This document shows positions 32,108 through 42,526 of a stretch of DNA of 64,000 nucleotides, piece after piece (positions within the stretch are counted from its first letter, which is position 1; the number at the start of each line of letters is the position of its first letter). The notes under the pieces are model-generated. The model was not told the DNA's origin. It saw nothing but the letters and a program-made list of their open reading frames with translations, and did not search any database. Location: positions 211,955,120 through 212,019,119 of the forward strand of contig OX352772.1 in NCBI GenBank assembly GCA_947095535.1, given 5' to 3'. This DNA is from Poecilobothrus nobilitatus. Its lineage: Eukaryota; Arthropoda; Insecta; Diptera; Dolichopodidae. The translations under genes and the position numbers were made by a program.

Positions 32108-33922
32108 TTAAGCTATGTACGTCCGTCCGTCCGCTATATAACTCAAAAAAATAAAAAAAGTTTGGAGGCTGAAATTTGTTTACGTCACTTTTGCAAAATT
32201 GTTAGTTTTGCTATTTAAATGCAACAATTTCGGTCGGCGGGTTCGAGTAGCTGCCATACAACTTCTATCTTTATATAGAAATGACTCAGTATCTATTCAA
32301 GCTAGGTTTCTGAAATTTTGCAAATGATGATCAAATTTTATGGCAACAATTTCTGTAAAATTTGGTTGTGGTGGTGCGGCGGGTTCGGGTAGCTGTCATA
32401 CAACTTCTATGTTTAAATGAGAATAACTCAGTTTTTATTGAAGCTAGGAATCTGAAATTTAGTAAAGAGGTGTCGAGTTACATGCCAACAACTTTTGCAA
32501 AATTTTGTTGGTCTAGAGCAGCCGGTTCAGGCTTCTTGCACTTCTTGGAACTTAATGAAGCTGGGCGTCTGAAATCTTGCAAATGATGATCAAATTTTAT
32601 GGCAACAACTTTTACAAAATTTGGTTGTGCTGGTGCAACAGGTTCGGGTAGCTGCCATACAACTTCTCTTTTTAAATGAAAATAACTCAGTGTCCGTCCG
32701 CACGATAACTCAAAAAACAAAGGAGCTAGGAGGCCGAAATTTGTTTTACGTCACTCTTGCAAAATTGTTAGTTTTGTTATTTAACTCCAGCATTTTCGGC
32801 TGCCGGGTTCGAGTAGCTGCCATACAACTTCTTTCTTTAAATGGAAATAACTCAGTGTCTATTCAATCTAGGTATCTGAAATTTTGCGAATTATGATCGA
32901 GTTTTCTGGCAGCAACTCCTGCAAAATTTGTTTGTGGTGGTGCAACGGGTTCGGGTAGCTGCCATACAACTTCTCTTTTTAAATGAAAATAACTCAGTTT
33001 CCGTCCGCACGATAACTCAAAAAATAAAACAGCTGGGAGGCTGACATTTTTTTACGTTTTTTTTGCAAAATTGTTAGTTGTGCTATGTAACTCCAGCATT
33101 TTCGGCCGCCGGGTTCGGGTAGCTGCCATACAACTTCTTTCTTTAAATGAAAATAACCCAGTGTCTATTCAATCTAGGTATCTGAAATTTTACGAATGAT
33201 GATCAAGTTTTATGGCAACAAATTCTGTAAAATTTGGTTGTGGTGGTGCGACGGGGTCGGGTAGCTGCCATACAACTTCTCTTTTTAAATGAAAATCCGT
33301 CAGCAAGATAACTCAAAAAATAAAGGAGCTAGGAGGCAGACATTTTTTTTACGTCACTTTTGCAAAATTGTTAGTTTTGCTATTTAACTCCAGCATTTTC
33401 GGCCGCCGGGTTCGAGTAGCTGCCATACAACTTCTTTCTTTAAATGGAAATAACCCAGTGTCTATTCAATCTAGGTATCTGAAATTTTGCAAATGATGAT
33501 CCAGTTTTATGGCAACAACTTCTGTAAAATTTGGTTGTGATGATATGACAGGTTCGGATAGTTGCCATACAACTTCTCTTTTTAAATGAAAATAACTCAG
33601 TGTCTCTTGAAGCTAGCTATCTGAAATTTAGTGAAAAAGTGTCGAGTTGCATGCCAAAAACTTTTGTAAAATTTGATTGGTCTAAAGCATCCGGTTCAGG
33701 CTTCTTGCATTTCTTGGAACTTAATGAAGCTAGGCACAATAGATTCGGGTAGCTGTCATATAACTCCACAATTTACATAAATATATCTCTGTAGTTCGGT
33801 ACTAAAACATCTGAATGTTTTTAAAAGATGATCAAATTTTATAGAAACAGGATATACTACGTTCATACGGGTATCCCAGAGTTGACACAGTCTACTCTAC
33901 TGCACTCTTCCTCGTTTTAGAA
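31983..33922 (+). repeat. Family P element with expanded higher-order tandem array (P4)
   Basis: It starts TATATCCGTATGA...GGGTATAATAAATTTGCC and ends TACGGGTATCCCAGAGTTGAC, then CACTCTTCCTCGTTTTAG, i.e. the ends of P1. The interior is replaced by repeats. CTGCCATACAACTTCT or close variants occur near 32248, 32391, 32650, 32816, 32958, 33123, 33265, 33420 and 33561, with spacings alternating about 142 and 155-166 in the central part, giving a ~307-bp composite unit. ACGATAACTCAAAAAA recurs at unit boundaries near 32700, 33010 and 33305. Frames in this region are repeat artefacts. Confidence 0.8.
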
Positions 33923-33924
33923 AT

Positions 33925-34775
33925 AAATTATGTCAATGTTTTACAATCGTTTAAGAATGTTGTGTAATTTAGATTTGTAAGCATTTTTTTAAATTGTGTC
34001 ACAGAATGGTTGTCGAATCGATTAAATAATATGCAACTAATGTTTGAGGGTTCGTTTTTCCCATATTCAGGTCTATGTGTTGTTTCAATTGAGAATTTGG
34101 TATGTCTTGTAGGCCTGATATCATTGTTAACTTTGATTTTATCTTTAATAAAATCGACATTGATTATTATTCTAAGACTAAGCGTACAAGTGAGCAATAT
34201 ATAGTTATTGTTACCCAGATATTGTTAAATTCTCTTTCTCTTTTTTGATAAAAGCTAGCATTTTGTTAGCCCTTGATAACATTGATTCATAGTGGAAATT
34301 ATAATTCAGTTTGTTATCCAAAATGATTCCCAAATCTATAATTTGATCCACGCATTTTATGTTGCAGTCTTGTATGGAATAATTATGCATACATTTGGAT
34401 CTTTTACGTGAAAAGATCATAGCGTAGCACTTGCTAGCGTTGAGGTTTAACATGGTGTGAGAGCACCATTTTTCTAAGCACTTCAATTTGGATTGAAGAA
34501 AACAGCAATTAGTATCATTCTTAATTACATGATACATTTTAATTAGCATAGGTAAGGTGGGCAACGTCTGATAAGAAATTAGAAAGATTACTTATATATA
34601 TACAAAATACCTACCTTGGTGTGCCCCAAAGTAAACAGAAATGGGCTTAGATATAGTACCTTGAAATTTAACAAATTACACTCTTTCAGTAACATATGAC
34701 TTAATCCATTTTAATATTGAGCCACTAATACCTAGCTTTGCCAGTTTATCTTTTAGTATATTATGATTTTATCCA
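33925..34775 (-). pseudogene. Jockey-like LINE: RT fragment, internally deleted
   Basis: From the right: D-K-L-A-K-L-G-I-S-G-S-I-L-K-W-I-K-S-Y-V, the segment between RT motifs A and B. After a gap that removes the F-A-D-D active site comes L-K-C-L-E-K-W-C...L-N-L-N-A-S-K-C (34211-34564), with V-D-Q-I-I-D-L-G-I-I-L-D typical of the RT thumb. 33928-34197 is the post-RT tail (P-E-Y-G-K-N-E-P-S). It is interrupted at about 34775 by a tRNA-like sequence. Confidence 0.75.
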
Positions 34776-34776
34776 G

Positions 34777-34849
34777 CCAATGGTTTAATGGTTAAGACAC
34801 CTGCCTTTCATATGAAAGGTCTTGGGTTCAAGTCCCGGCTGGGTTATAT
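34777..34849 (+). repeat. tRNA-like sequence (tRNA relic or SINE head)
   Basis: The ends CCAGCC and GGCTGG can pair as an acceptor stem, TGGTTAAGACACC resembles an A box, and GGTTCAAGTCCC is a good B box with a matching T arm (CCGGG side present). The anticodon arm is wrong: CCTTTCATATGAAAGG is a perfect palindrome that cannot form a 5-bp stem with a 7-nt loop. It is better read as a tRNA-derived repeat than a working tRNA gene. Confidence 0.55.
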
Positions 34850-35320
34850 AGATTTTTCTTATAATATTTAATTAGTATAATATAATTAAATTAAAAATCA
34901 GTATATATGTCTTATAAATTATAATTAATATCATATTGTAATATATAATAAAATAATTTTTTTTTTTTTTTTTAATTTTTTTTTTTTTTTATTCAAAGTA
35001 TAACAATGAAAAAAAGTTTTATAAAAATTGTTTTTGTTCTTATATATAAAATATTAATTCTAAAAGTAAACTTTTAGTTTATTAATATTTTATCAATATA
35101 TTTTATATAATTAACATTTTCTTGGCTTTTTTAGATTAATTGTTTAATCTTTACTTCTTTATATTATTTAATTGCAAAATTTAAAAAACCAATTATTAAA
35201 TTCCTTTTTTGTTATTAAAACTTAACCTATTCTAACTTAACCTAAACTAGCCTACTTAATCTATAATACTAACGCTATTATGTAATATACTTATAATATC
35301 TCTAATTTCTGTACTTTTTA
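34850..35320. other. AT-rich stretch with long T tracts
   Basis: Low-complexity DNA including poly-T runs at 34955-34990. No gene seen. Confidence 0.5.
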
Positions 35321-35329
35321 GTTATTTGA

Positions 35330-36660
35330 AGTATTGCCTAATCACCAATAATTTCTTTTGATTTGTTTGTCTTTAATTGGGACAAACATATCGTATTTTA
35401 AATCCCTACTACTTAATATGTTTGGATTATAATTTATTATTTTACATGTTGTCCATCTATTAAAATGAAATAATATGAGGACGTGTTCTTCGTTTTGTAT
35501 ATAACCTTTCATATCTAAGTAGATAAAATGTTCTGGAGCTATAAATCCAGTTTTTTTTATGTACTCCTCATTGTGGTAAAATATATTAGATATTAAACCG
35601 TTTTCTGGAACATTTAATGATCTATCAAAATGATTGCGAATTAATTTTGTTATAAAATGATCGACTCTATTTATTTTTTATATTTTATAAATATATTTAT
35701 TCGAGTAGCAGTGTTTGTAATCTGTTTCTGGATTACGATTTTTATTAATACATACTCTAATGCATTTTATTTCAAAAATCCGTATCTTCTCCATTAGACT
35801 TGAACTTATGTTGTGCCATATGGAGTTCCATATGTTAGTATTGGTCTTATTAAAGCTAAATATGATATAACTTTAACTCGATCGTGTACATTTTTATTAT
35901 AAAACAATCTTTTTGCTGCCAAAAATGCTTTATTAGCTTTGCAGATTGTATTTTTTGGTATTTTTTGTTTGTTAAAGTTTTGATGTAAGTATATTATTTG
36001 ATAACTTATTAGATTTAAGTTGGAACTGTTTCCAATTTTTCTTCATGCTGGAATTTACTTTATCTATTGTGTTTCTGAATAGTATAGATTCATACTTTTC
36101 TATGTTTATTTTTAATTTCCATTATTTACAATATCTTAGAACAGTATTAAACATCTTTTGCACATTGATTTGGGTGTTTTTTACGCTTTCACTGGCGGAG
36201 TATATTAACAAATCATCAGCGTAAGCTAATGTGAAATTTGTCGCTGATATATTGTTTAATAAATTTAACAGGTCTATTATATATATAGAAAAAAGAATTG
36301 GTCAATTGACAGTTCCTTGCATTAATCTATTATCTATTTTAAATTTTAAATTAGAAATTGTCGGATAATTTGCAACAATGAATTCATTATCGGTTATCAT
36401 ATCTTGAATTATATTTATTAGATACATTGGATATCTTGTTTCAACTAATTTGTAAATTAATCCATCTATAGCCAAATGCTGTTGAAAGCTGATTTGTTGA
36501 TTTTAAAGTTGATTTTATCGTTAATTATAGACTCGTATACTTTACTTATATTTGGAAGTAAGCTAATTGGTCTATAATTAATTGGACATGTTGGGTCTTT
36601 ACCTGGTTTTTCGAAAAATATAACTTTACTTTCCATATTTTAAGGAAATAAGCAAAGTTA
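35330..36660 (-). pseudogene. I-clade-like LINE: reverse transcriptase remnant
   Basis: In order on the minus strand: F-F-E-K-P-G-K-D-P, P-I-N-Y-R-P-I-S-L-L-P-N-I-S-K (RT motif 2), M-Q-G-T-V-N (motif B), L-A-Y-A-D-D-L-L-I-Y-S (active site), then the long post-RT part with A-N-K-A-F-L-A-A-K-R-L-F-Y, L-A-L-I-R-P-I-L-T-Y-G and C-I-R-V-C-I-N-K-N-R-N-P-E. Motif A and the fingers are partly deleted and many stops occur. The cysteine-containing C-R-x-C-x-N block recalls I-type elements. Confidence 0.7.
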
Positions 36661-37012
36661 ATGGAATTATTAAACAATATTAGGTACTTGCTAATAATCT
36701 TATTAATCTTATTGCTAATAATGGTATTATCATATAAAATAAAAACACCTTATTTTGATTTTACATGTATGTATTATTAAAAAAATGTTTTATTCAAAAT
36801 AAATAACTTCTTTTAAATTAACACAATTCTATGAATTTTAATCTGCCTTGCAGATCATTATCAGCTACACTAAACAAGTAAAACGAAATCAAATATTAAG
36901 TAAATAAAACAATAACAAAATTCAAAAAACTTTTTTAAAGAAATAAAACAAAACTTTTTAAAATTTGAATAAAAATCGTAACAGTAATTAGTAATACCAA
37001 TTGGAATATAAA
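36661..37012. other. AT-rich stretch, nothing identified
   Basis: Non-coding sequence between the LINE remnant and the SINE, with a short duplicated CTTATTAATCTTATTGCTAA segment near 36705. Confidence 0.4.
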
Positions 37013-37785
37013 TTTTTTTTTTTTTCCCTAAGGGAGGTGGGAATCTTCCAAAGACACCAAAAATTTCCCTTTGGTAGTGTCAGATTCTTACTGACTAAAC
37101 CAACCTCCACCTTTAGCCAATAAAGTGGGATGAAACCCTTACCTGCGAACGCAGTATATTGGCTAGGGAGTAGGGATAGGAAAGGATAGGAAAATGGATA
37201 CGGAAACATTGAATTGGGAGTGGGACTGTAAGGAAACAATGAGTCCGCCTATTATTATTATTTTGCTAACAGTGACTAAAGCCGTCACAACAGTTACAAC
37301 ATGTAGTAGTAGTATATATATTACTACATGAGGTAATTATTGAAGGCAACCCCCACTGTCACTGTAGCGGCTGTTATTATTGGTATTAATATTCTTATTA
37401 ATATTATTATTATTTTACTACAAAGTCAGCGCCATCATAATATTATTATTATTACTATTATTGTTATTATTTTACTACAGAGTCAGCGCCATCCGTGAAT
37501 TACAACATGCAGCAGTATATAACACCTTACTTGCATGATATAACCAAAGATGGCACCACTATAGTAGCTATTATTATTATTACTATTATTATTATTATTG
37601 TTATTATTACTATTACTATTATTATTAATATTATTATTGTTATTATTACTAATATTAATTATACGATATACATTATTACGATATAAAAGTACTACATATT
37701 TTTTATTTATGACCTGACCGGGGTTTGAACCCAAGACCCTTCTATTGAAAGTTTGGCGACTTAACCACTGTGCCATGAGTCAGAT
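37013..37785 (-). mobile_element. tRNA-headed SINE-like element, copy 1
   Basis: In minus orientation: a tRNA-like head (37711-37785) with A box TGGCACAGTGG and B box GGTTTGAACCC as read on plus, a hypervariable (AAT)n/(TTA)n middle, the module GATGGCGCTGACTCTGTAGT, and a 3' part ending GGTGGGAATC...CCCTAAGGG-type sequence with a poly-A tail (T13 at 37013-37025). It matches 61034-61749. The open frames on it (36988-37239, 37483-37776, 37495-37686) are not genes. Confidence 0.8.
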
Positions 37786-37902
37786 AAAATAAAATTATAT
37801 TAAATTAGGCAATCCACCAATTGATCAAAAATAACATAAAAAATAATATTCTACATTAGAAATTGTTAACTTACAAAATTTAAATAATACAAAAATTAAA
37901 GA

Positions 37903-37960
37903 AAAATTTTTTTTTTTTTTTTTTTTTCCTAAGGGAGGTGGGAATCTTCCAAAGTTTTTA
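37903..37960 (-). repeat. SINE 3'-end fragment
   Basis: A long T tract followed by CCTAAGGGAGGTGGGAATCT, identical to the poly-A end of the SINE copies, then unrelated sequence. It is a 5'-truncated insertion. Confidence 0.75.
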
Positions 37961-38435
37961 AAAGACAATACATATTTTTTGATACTCCGATCTAGTTGAT
38001 GCTGCGATTTAGTTGATTTAATTTTTGAATTGAACTTTTCCTTTTTCCTTGAGTTGAACTTTTTCTTTTTCGTTTAGTTGAACTTTTCCTTTTATTTTGT
38101 TGTAAGTAAACGGCGCTCTGGGTCCCCGTTTATGTAGTTTTCACAATTTAAATTTATTTATCTTTTTACTATTTAATTTTTTCCAATTTAGAGTTTTTCC
38201 TTCTTAGTTTTTTTTTTTTTATTTAAAACAATTTATTTTAATTATGATTTTTATTTATTTATTTAGTTTTAATTATGATTTTTATTTTATTATAATTATG
38301 ATTTTTAAACAATTTGTTTTAATTATGATTTTTAATTTATGATTTTGTCTGTACCTGGCTGTATGATTAAAGCTGAAGTTTATATTTTTATAAGTAAATA
38401 TGACTATTAAATTTATATTGGTAGAACAAATTTAC
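37961..38435. other. AT-rich stretch with GTTGAACTTTTCC repeats
   Basis: Three to four near-copies of a ~25-bp AGTTGAACTTTTCCTTTTT unit at 38030-38095, then (TTTTAATTATGATTTT)n-like repeats at 38235-38345. No gene seen. Confidence 0.45.
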
Positions 38436-38720
38436 TTATTCTACCCCACACCAGCTGACACCAATGTAATAATTCACAAAATACAAAATAAAATACTATA
38501 AGAAATTCAAATAAAACACCTTTGTTTTTGAGTTTCTTTCATTGACTGATTTTTTATTTTCCAATTTTTATTAACATTTTTAATATAATTTTGAATATTA
38601 TAAATTACTCATCAAATTGTAATTACAATATTAATATATTACAATCGCTGACCTACATTTAATAACATAATTATGAATATTATAATTAAAGATTGATCAC
38701 GTTACAATTACAATATTAGT
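38436..38720 (-). repeat. Possible solo or end LTR with primer site
   Basis: TGTAATAATTCAC at 38464 begins a candidate LTR. Read on minus, it ends ...ATTACA and is followed by TTGGTGTCAGCTGGTGTGGG, which resembles the primer-site region of some Ty3/gypsy elements. The other LTR boundary is unclear (ATTACA near 38625 or TACA near 38676) and no internal region is recognised. Confidence 0.35.
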
Positions 38721-38728
38721 AGATTGCA

Positions 38729-38767
38729 GGATACCAAATGTACAGTATTACAGTACATTTGGTATCC
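38729..38767. repeat. Perfect 15-bp inverted repeat beside the MULE relic
   Basis: GGATACCAAATGTAC and GTACATTTGGTATCC separated by AGTATTACA. The right arm touches the left terminus of the MULE-like element. Confidence 0.85.
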
Positions 38768-39768
38768 GGCTAGTTTATCGCAATAACAAATTCATAGCAA
38801 AGTTTATCGCCCGCAATTCATCGTAAGCAATTCATTGTAAGCAAATTATCGCAAGCAATTTATCGCAAGGAAATATTCATCGCGAAGTTTATGGCGATGA
38901 ATATCCGATACCTAATGAATTCATAAACCTAATGAAATATTCACTTTGTATTTTCGAAAAAAAAAAATCTAGCAGCCTTAATAAGATGGGTTTAGAAAGA
39001 ATTCGTAGAACATCAAGATATGCAATTTCATATTGGAACGTTTTCGAAGCTGCTAAAAATAACGCGGACAAAACAAATAATCGATGTGAAGGTTTGAACA
39101 ATAAATTCCAAAATCTAATTCAAATTGATCATCCACATATGTGTCTCTTTATTACAAATTTAATTAGTGAACAATCACAAAATGAAATGCTAAGAGAACA
39201 ATATATTGCTGGAAATAGTGGAGAGTCAAAATGATATAGAGATAGCTCGGTACGTTGCAAAAATGCAATAGAAAATTTTGAAAAATTGCCACCAGTTATA
39301 TTCTTGAGAAGCATGGCTCATAATTTTCATATCGGAAGGGTCAGAAAAATGTATTCCTATTAATCTTACATTTTTTCATTTTTTTTTTATTTTTGTATAC
39401 ACGTAATAATAATATGTTCTTTTTTTATGGTAAAGAATTAGGGAAAAAATCCTAAAAACTTATGATGATGTCAATAATTAACAACTTTATTACTATAATA
39501 TTGTTTTTTTTTTTCATTTTTTATTTTTTGTATACACAATAAATTTCGTTATGTTTCATTTAAAATTATTTGAATATTTAAATATCGCGCGATTGTTCTG
39601 GCTACCAGAGTTAAATAATTAAATAAAATAATAAATTTCTTGTGATAAATTGCTGGCGATGAATTGCTTACGATGAATTGCTTGCGATGAATTGCTTACG
39701 ATAAATTACTTACGATGAATTGCTTGCGATGAATTACTTCGCGAGGAATTGCTTGCGATAAACGAGCC
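38768..39768. mobile_element. MULE-like DNA transposon relic with repeat-built terminal inverted repeats
   Basis: The termini read GGCTAGTTTATCGCAA at left and, inverted, GGCTCGTTTATCGCAA at right. Inside each lie ~130 bp made of degenerate 13-14-bp units (GATGAATTGCTTGC and its complement GCAAGCAATTCATC): 38774-38905 and 39641-39760. Between them is a MuDR-type transposase fragment. At ~1.0 kb this is a deletion derivative. No convincing 8-10-bp target duplication is visible, perhaps because the left flank has been rearranged. Confidence 0.7.
38932..39363 (+). pseudogene. MULE transposase C-terminal fragment
   Basis: The frame reads I-S-Y-W-N-V-F-E-A, then A-D-K-T-N-N-R-C-E-G-L-N-N-K-F-Q-N-L-I and H-P-H-M-C-L-F-I-T-N-L. 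This is the region after the catalytic core in insect FLYWCH/MULE transposases, with the R-T-N-N-x-x-E-G-x-N signature. It stops at 39232; related sequence continues in another frame to about 39360. The DDE core and zinc finger are missing. Confidence 0.7.
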
Positions 39769-39859
39769 TAGAATCGTACATTTTAGTAAAAATAAATATG
39801 ATAATTCATTGTATCTAAGCATTAAAAATAAGTTAAATTATACATTAAAATTATAGGAT

Positions 39860-40140
39860 TATTACACTTTTAAATGAGAATTTTGAGCGAAATGTGGTGG
39901 AAGGTTGGGCATTTATATTTTGGAAGTGTGTTGAAAGCGATGTCATTTTTTATATAGACAGCGATACCTCTTTTGGGTGGGAAGTGTGAAATAAGTGAGT
40001 AGCCGGTAACACTAAAGTTATCATTGTGGTTACTGCCTTGTGTTTCACATAGGGCTAAGACTACTGGTTTAATTGAACTGAGATGGCAATCGACGGCATG
40101 AAAATTCGTTTGCAACCCGCGTATGTTTCAGAAATTAACA
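39860..40140 (-). pseudogene. Jockey-like LINE endonuclease N-terminus
   Basis: The minus strand reads N-I-R-G-L-Q-T-N-F-H-A-V, L-A-L-C-E-T-Q with the catalytic glutamate, Y-S-L-I-S-H-F-P-P-K-R-G-I-A-V-Y-I. This is the opening of the apurinic-type endonuclease of jockey-group LINEs. Nothing follows downstream of 39860. Confidence 0.7.
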
Positions 40141-40262
40141 TTAAAATTGGTAATTTTGATGGAAAAAAATTAATATAAAACAAAAGTTAAAATAATAAAT
40201 AATAACATTAAAATTGAAATCCAGTTTAAAATTAAAATCAAAAGCAAAATTAAAATGAAATC

Positions 40263-40624
40263 AGTAGGTATTGCGGCACTTTGGCATGGGAAAAAATAAG
40301 CCCATATCGCACGTAGTTTTTAATAAACCATATCGCACGCCCACGCAAATTAACCTATATTTGAATGACCTTGAGTTTTAGAGAAACCGGAAGTGTTGTG
40401 ACCTGAATTCTGTTAGAAGTTGGAGTAAAATAAGTCTTTTAGAGCTCTTTGATTGTATATTATAATAGGTCAACATGAAAATAGTTAGCAAAACTATTAT
40501 ATGTAAATATTAAAGCACGTGTTATTTAATGTTGGTGAACTAGTTTTAAAGTGTATCTTTAAGGAATGTGTGTTTTTTTTTGTGTTGGTTTACTATAGGA
40601 AGAAATACAAAATAACAATTAGCA
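40263..40624 (+). repeat. Polinton copy C left terminal inverted repeat
   Basis: Starts AGTAGGTATTGCGGCACTTT and runs to ACAATTAGCA. It matches the reverse complement of 50221-50586 apart from scattered differences (for example CGG against GAG near the tip, and a short gap after ATATCGCACG). Confidence 0.93.
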
Positions 40625-41417
40625 TTTACCTTTTTTATTTTTTTTTTTTTTTTAGAATATCTGGTTTAGATTACTATGTAGTATTTTAAAAAGGTAGAAA
40701 AAGAAAGAGGCAAAAAAAGTTGAATGCAAATAGATTGGTATAGTATAGTATAGTAAGAACGTAGAATATATATCTACATATATATGTTGCATATAAAAAA
40801 GGTTAAAAAGAAATTCAAAATAGAAATTAGCGTCCACATGTACCTTTTTCTTTTTTTCGTTTGATTAAATCTGGTTTTGTTTACAATATTTGTATATTAT
40901 TTAAAAGATACAAAAAAAAAAGGTAAAAGAATAAATTGAATTATCAAGATAAATTTATTAAGAATATATTGCATTCTTAAATTTCTGAATACCTGGTATA
41001 GGATGGCTTGTATATTATGAAATTAGAAGGGCAAAACAAAAAGGAAAATCAAAAGGGTATTAATTTCTATGTAGAAAATTCTAAAATAGAAACTATGTAA
41101 TCAGAAGATTTAAATTGAAATTTGTTATTATGTCATACAGATGGTAGACAAATTACGTTTTCGTTATGTATTAAGTTGAGTATGCTTATTTTTTCTAATT
41201 TTCATTTTAAAAATAAATTTCTCGTTTTACTTTTTTTCGTTCTAATTAGGTGATACGAAATATAATAGTACATTACCTACTTATGAAAGAAATCATCAAT
41301 ATTGAATCATCTATTCTAATTTTATTTTCATTTTTCAGATGTTAATATTTTATTTCATTTTTCAGGTGTTTTCAAGTTTTATTTTCAGGTGCTTATTAGA
41401 GTTTTATTTTACAGATA
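40625..41417. repeat. Copy C left subterminal degenerate repeats
   Basis: Non-coding. A ~200-bp unit recurs two to three times (AAGAAATACAAAATAACAATT at 40600, AAGAAATTCAAAATAGAAATT at 40809, and a fainter one near 41020), each followed by TACCTTTTT and ATCTGGTTT-like segments. Short CAGGTG repeats precede the integrase end at 41360-41395. Confidence 0.5.
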
Positions 41418-42336
41418 TTAAACAATATTTGTTGAATTTATCCAAGTATTATGTGTGTCATCAAAACCTAGCCATTTAACAAAAACTCTATTTCCTTGCT
41501 TTTTCAGAATTTTTTCTACAAGATAAGTATCTGGGTATTTTACAGGTGTAAGCTCAGCTTGATAAAAACCCCCAGCAATTTTCGTATCAGTATAGTCAGA
41601 TAATAGATATGTAACGGGATAAGTATTATTGATTTTATCAATCTTAAATACTTCAGTTGACCAATTCGGTTGATAATCTTTTTCGAAATGACCTTTATAT
41701 TTACTTATTCTTACAAAATTTCCAGTTTTATATTTACTTTTTTGAAAAATTTTAGGCTCAGTATATACATTCCGCAGTATATTTTTTTCGTTTTTCTTTT
41801 GTAATGTAAGGAGGAAGTTTTGTTGTGCTATGTTTTGTTGAATTATATTCTTTTATTAATGATTGTATAATAGGTAACCATTTATAATTCCCGTTTAAAC
41901 TAAATTTTTTCCACATAGAATTTTTTAATGTACGGTTAAATCGTTCAACAATTGATGCTTTTAATTCGCTAAATGTGTGATAATGATTGATTGATTTTTC
42001 TTTCATATAATTTTGAAATTGTAAATTAAAAAATTCCTTGCCTTGATCAGAGTGAATATTTTTTGGTATAACTTTAGCTCTAACAATAATTGTTTTTAAG
42101 GCATTTAAAACATTTTCAGTATTTTTTGTTTTCACAGGTTCAGCATAGGCATATTTGGAAAAAGTATCAATGACCGTCAGCATATATTTATAACCATTAT
42201 TAAATTTTCCATAAGGTATCATTTCGACTAAATCAATTTGCCACGTGTCATTTAGACCTTTCTGTTTGAATTTTCTTCTAAGAAATTTACGTCTTGCCTG
42301 TCTATGAATTTCAGTCACTATTTGAGCTCTTGACAT
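41418..42336 (-). pseudogene. Polinton copy C integrase (rve core plus chromodomain), one frameshift
   Basis: Retroviral-type integrase that inserts the element's DNA ends. From ATG at 42336 the first ~190 residues hold R-R-K-F-x-R-R-K-F, then the catalytic triad: D35 in W-Q-I-D-L, D97 in H-S-D-Q-G, E131 in I-V-E-R-F-N. A length change in the seven-T run at 41782-41788 shifts the frame and a stop appears at 41758. The remaining ~110 codons stay open in the neighbouring frame to TAA at 41418, with an SH3-like segment and a C-terminal chromodomain (Y-L-V-E-K-I-L-K, V-K-W-L-G-F, N-T-W-I). Only this one lesion inactivates it. The gene points outward toward the left terminus. Confidence 0.9.
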
Positions 42337-42436
42337 TTTGTTTTAAAAATGTTAAAGGTAATGTTATAATAATTATTATACATAAAATGATAGACCAAAG
42401 CATGGTTTAAACTAGTCATCTAATTGAGTTTAATTT

Positions 42437-42497
42437 GCTTTTATACTTTTCTACATGAGTATATAACTCAACTTTTATTTTCAAATTTAATTCATTT
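42437..42497. promoter_or_regulatory. Copy C divergent promoter region, integrase / acidic gene
   Basis: For the acidic gene (plus): TATATAA at 42460 and initiator-like TCATTT at 42492, 34 bp from the leading T to the A. This arrangement is shared with copy B (24352-24398). For integrase (minus): GTATAAAAG reads from 42446 down, ~100 bp before its ATG. The two sets face away from each other. Confidence 0.5.
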
Positions 42498-42526
42498 CCA
42501 TTCTGACTGCTCAACAACTCGCTGAA

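Noticed and set aside
32362..32896. Frames with repeated V-R-V-A-V/A-I-Q-L-L
   Set aside because: They translate the tandem array of family P4; open on both strands because of unit periodicity.
32240..33600. CRISPR-like regular repeats
   Set aside because: Units are long and degenerate, lack unique spacers and sit in a eukaryotic transposon.
36988..37776. Frames resembling M-A-Q-W-L-S-R-Q...L-G-S-N-P-G-Q and poly-Asn/Ile stretches
   Set aside because: They lie on the SINE head and its AAT tract. The same appears at 61045-61762.
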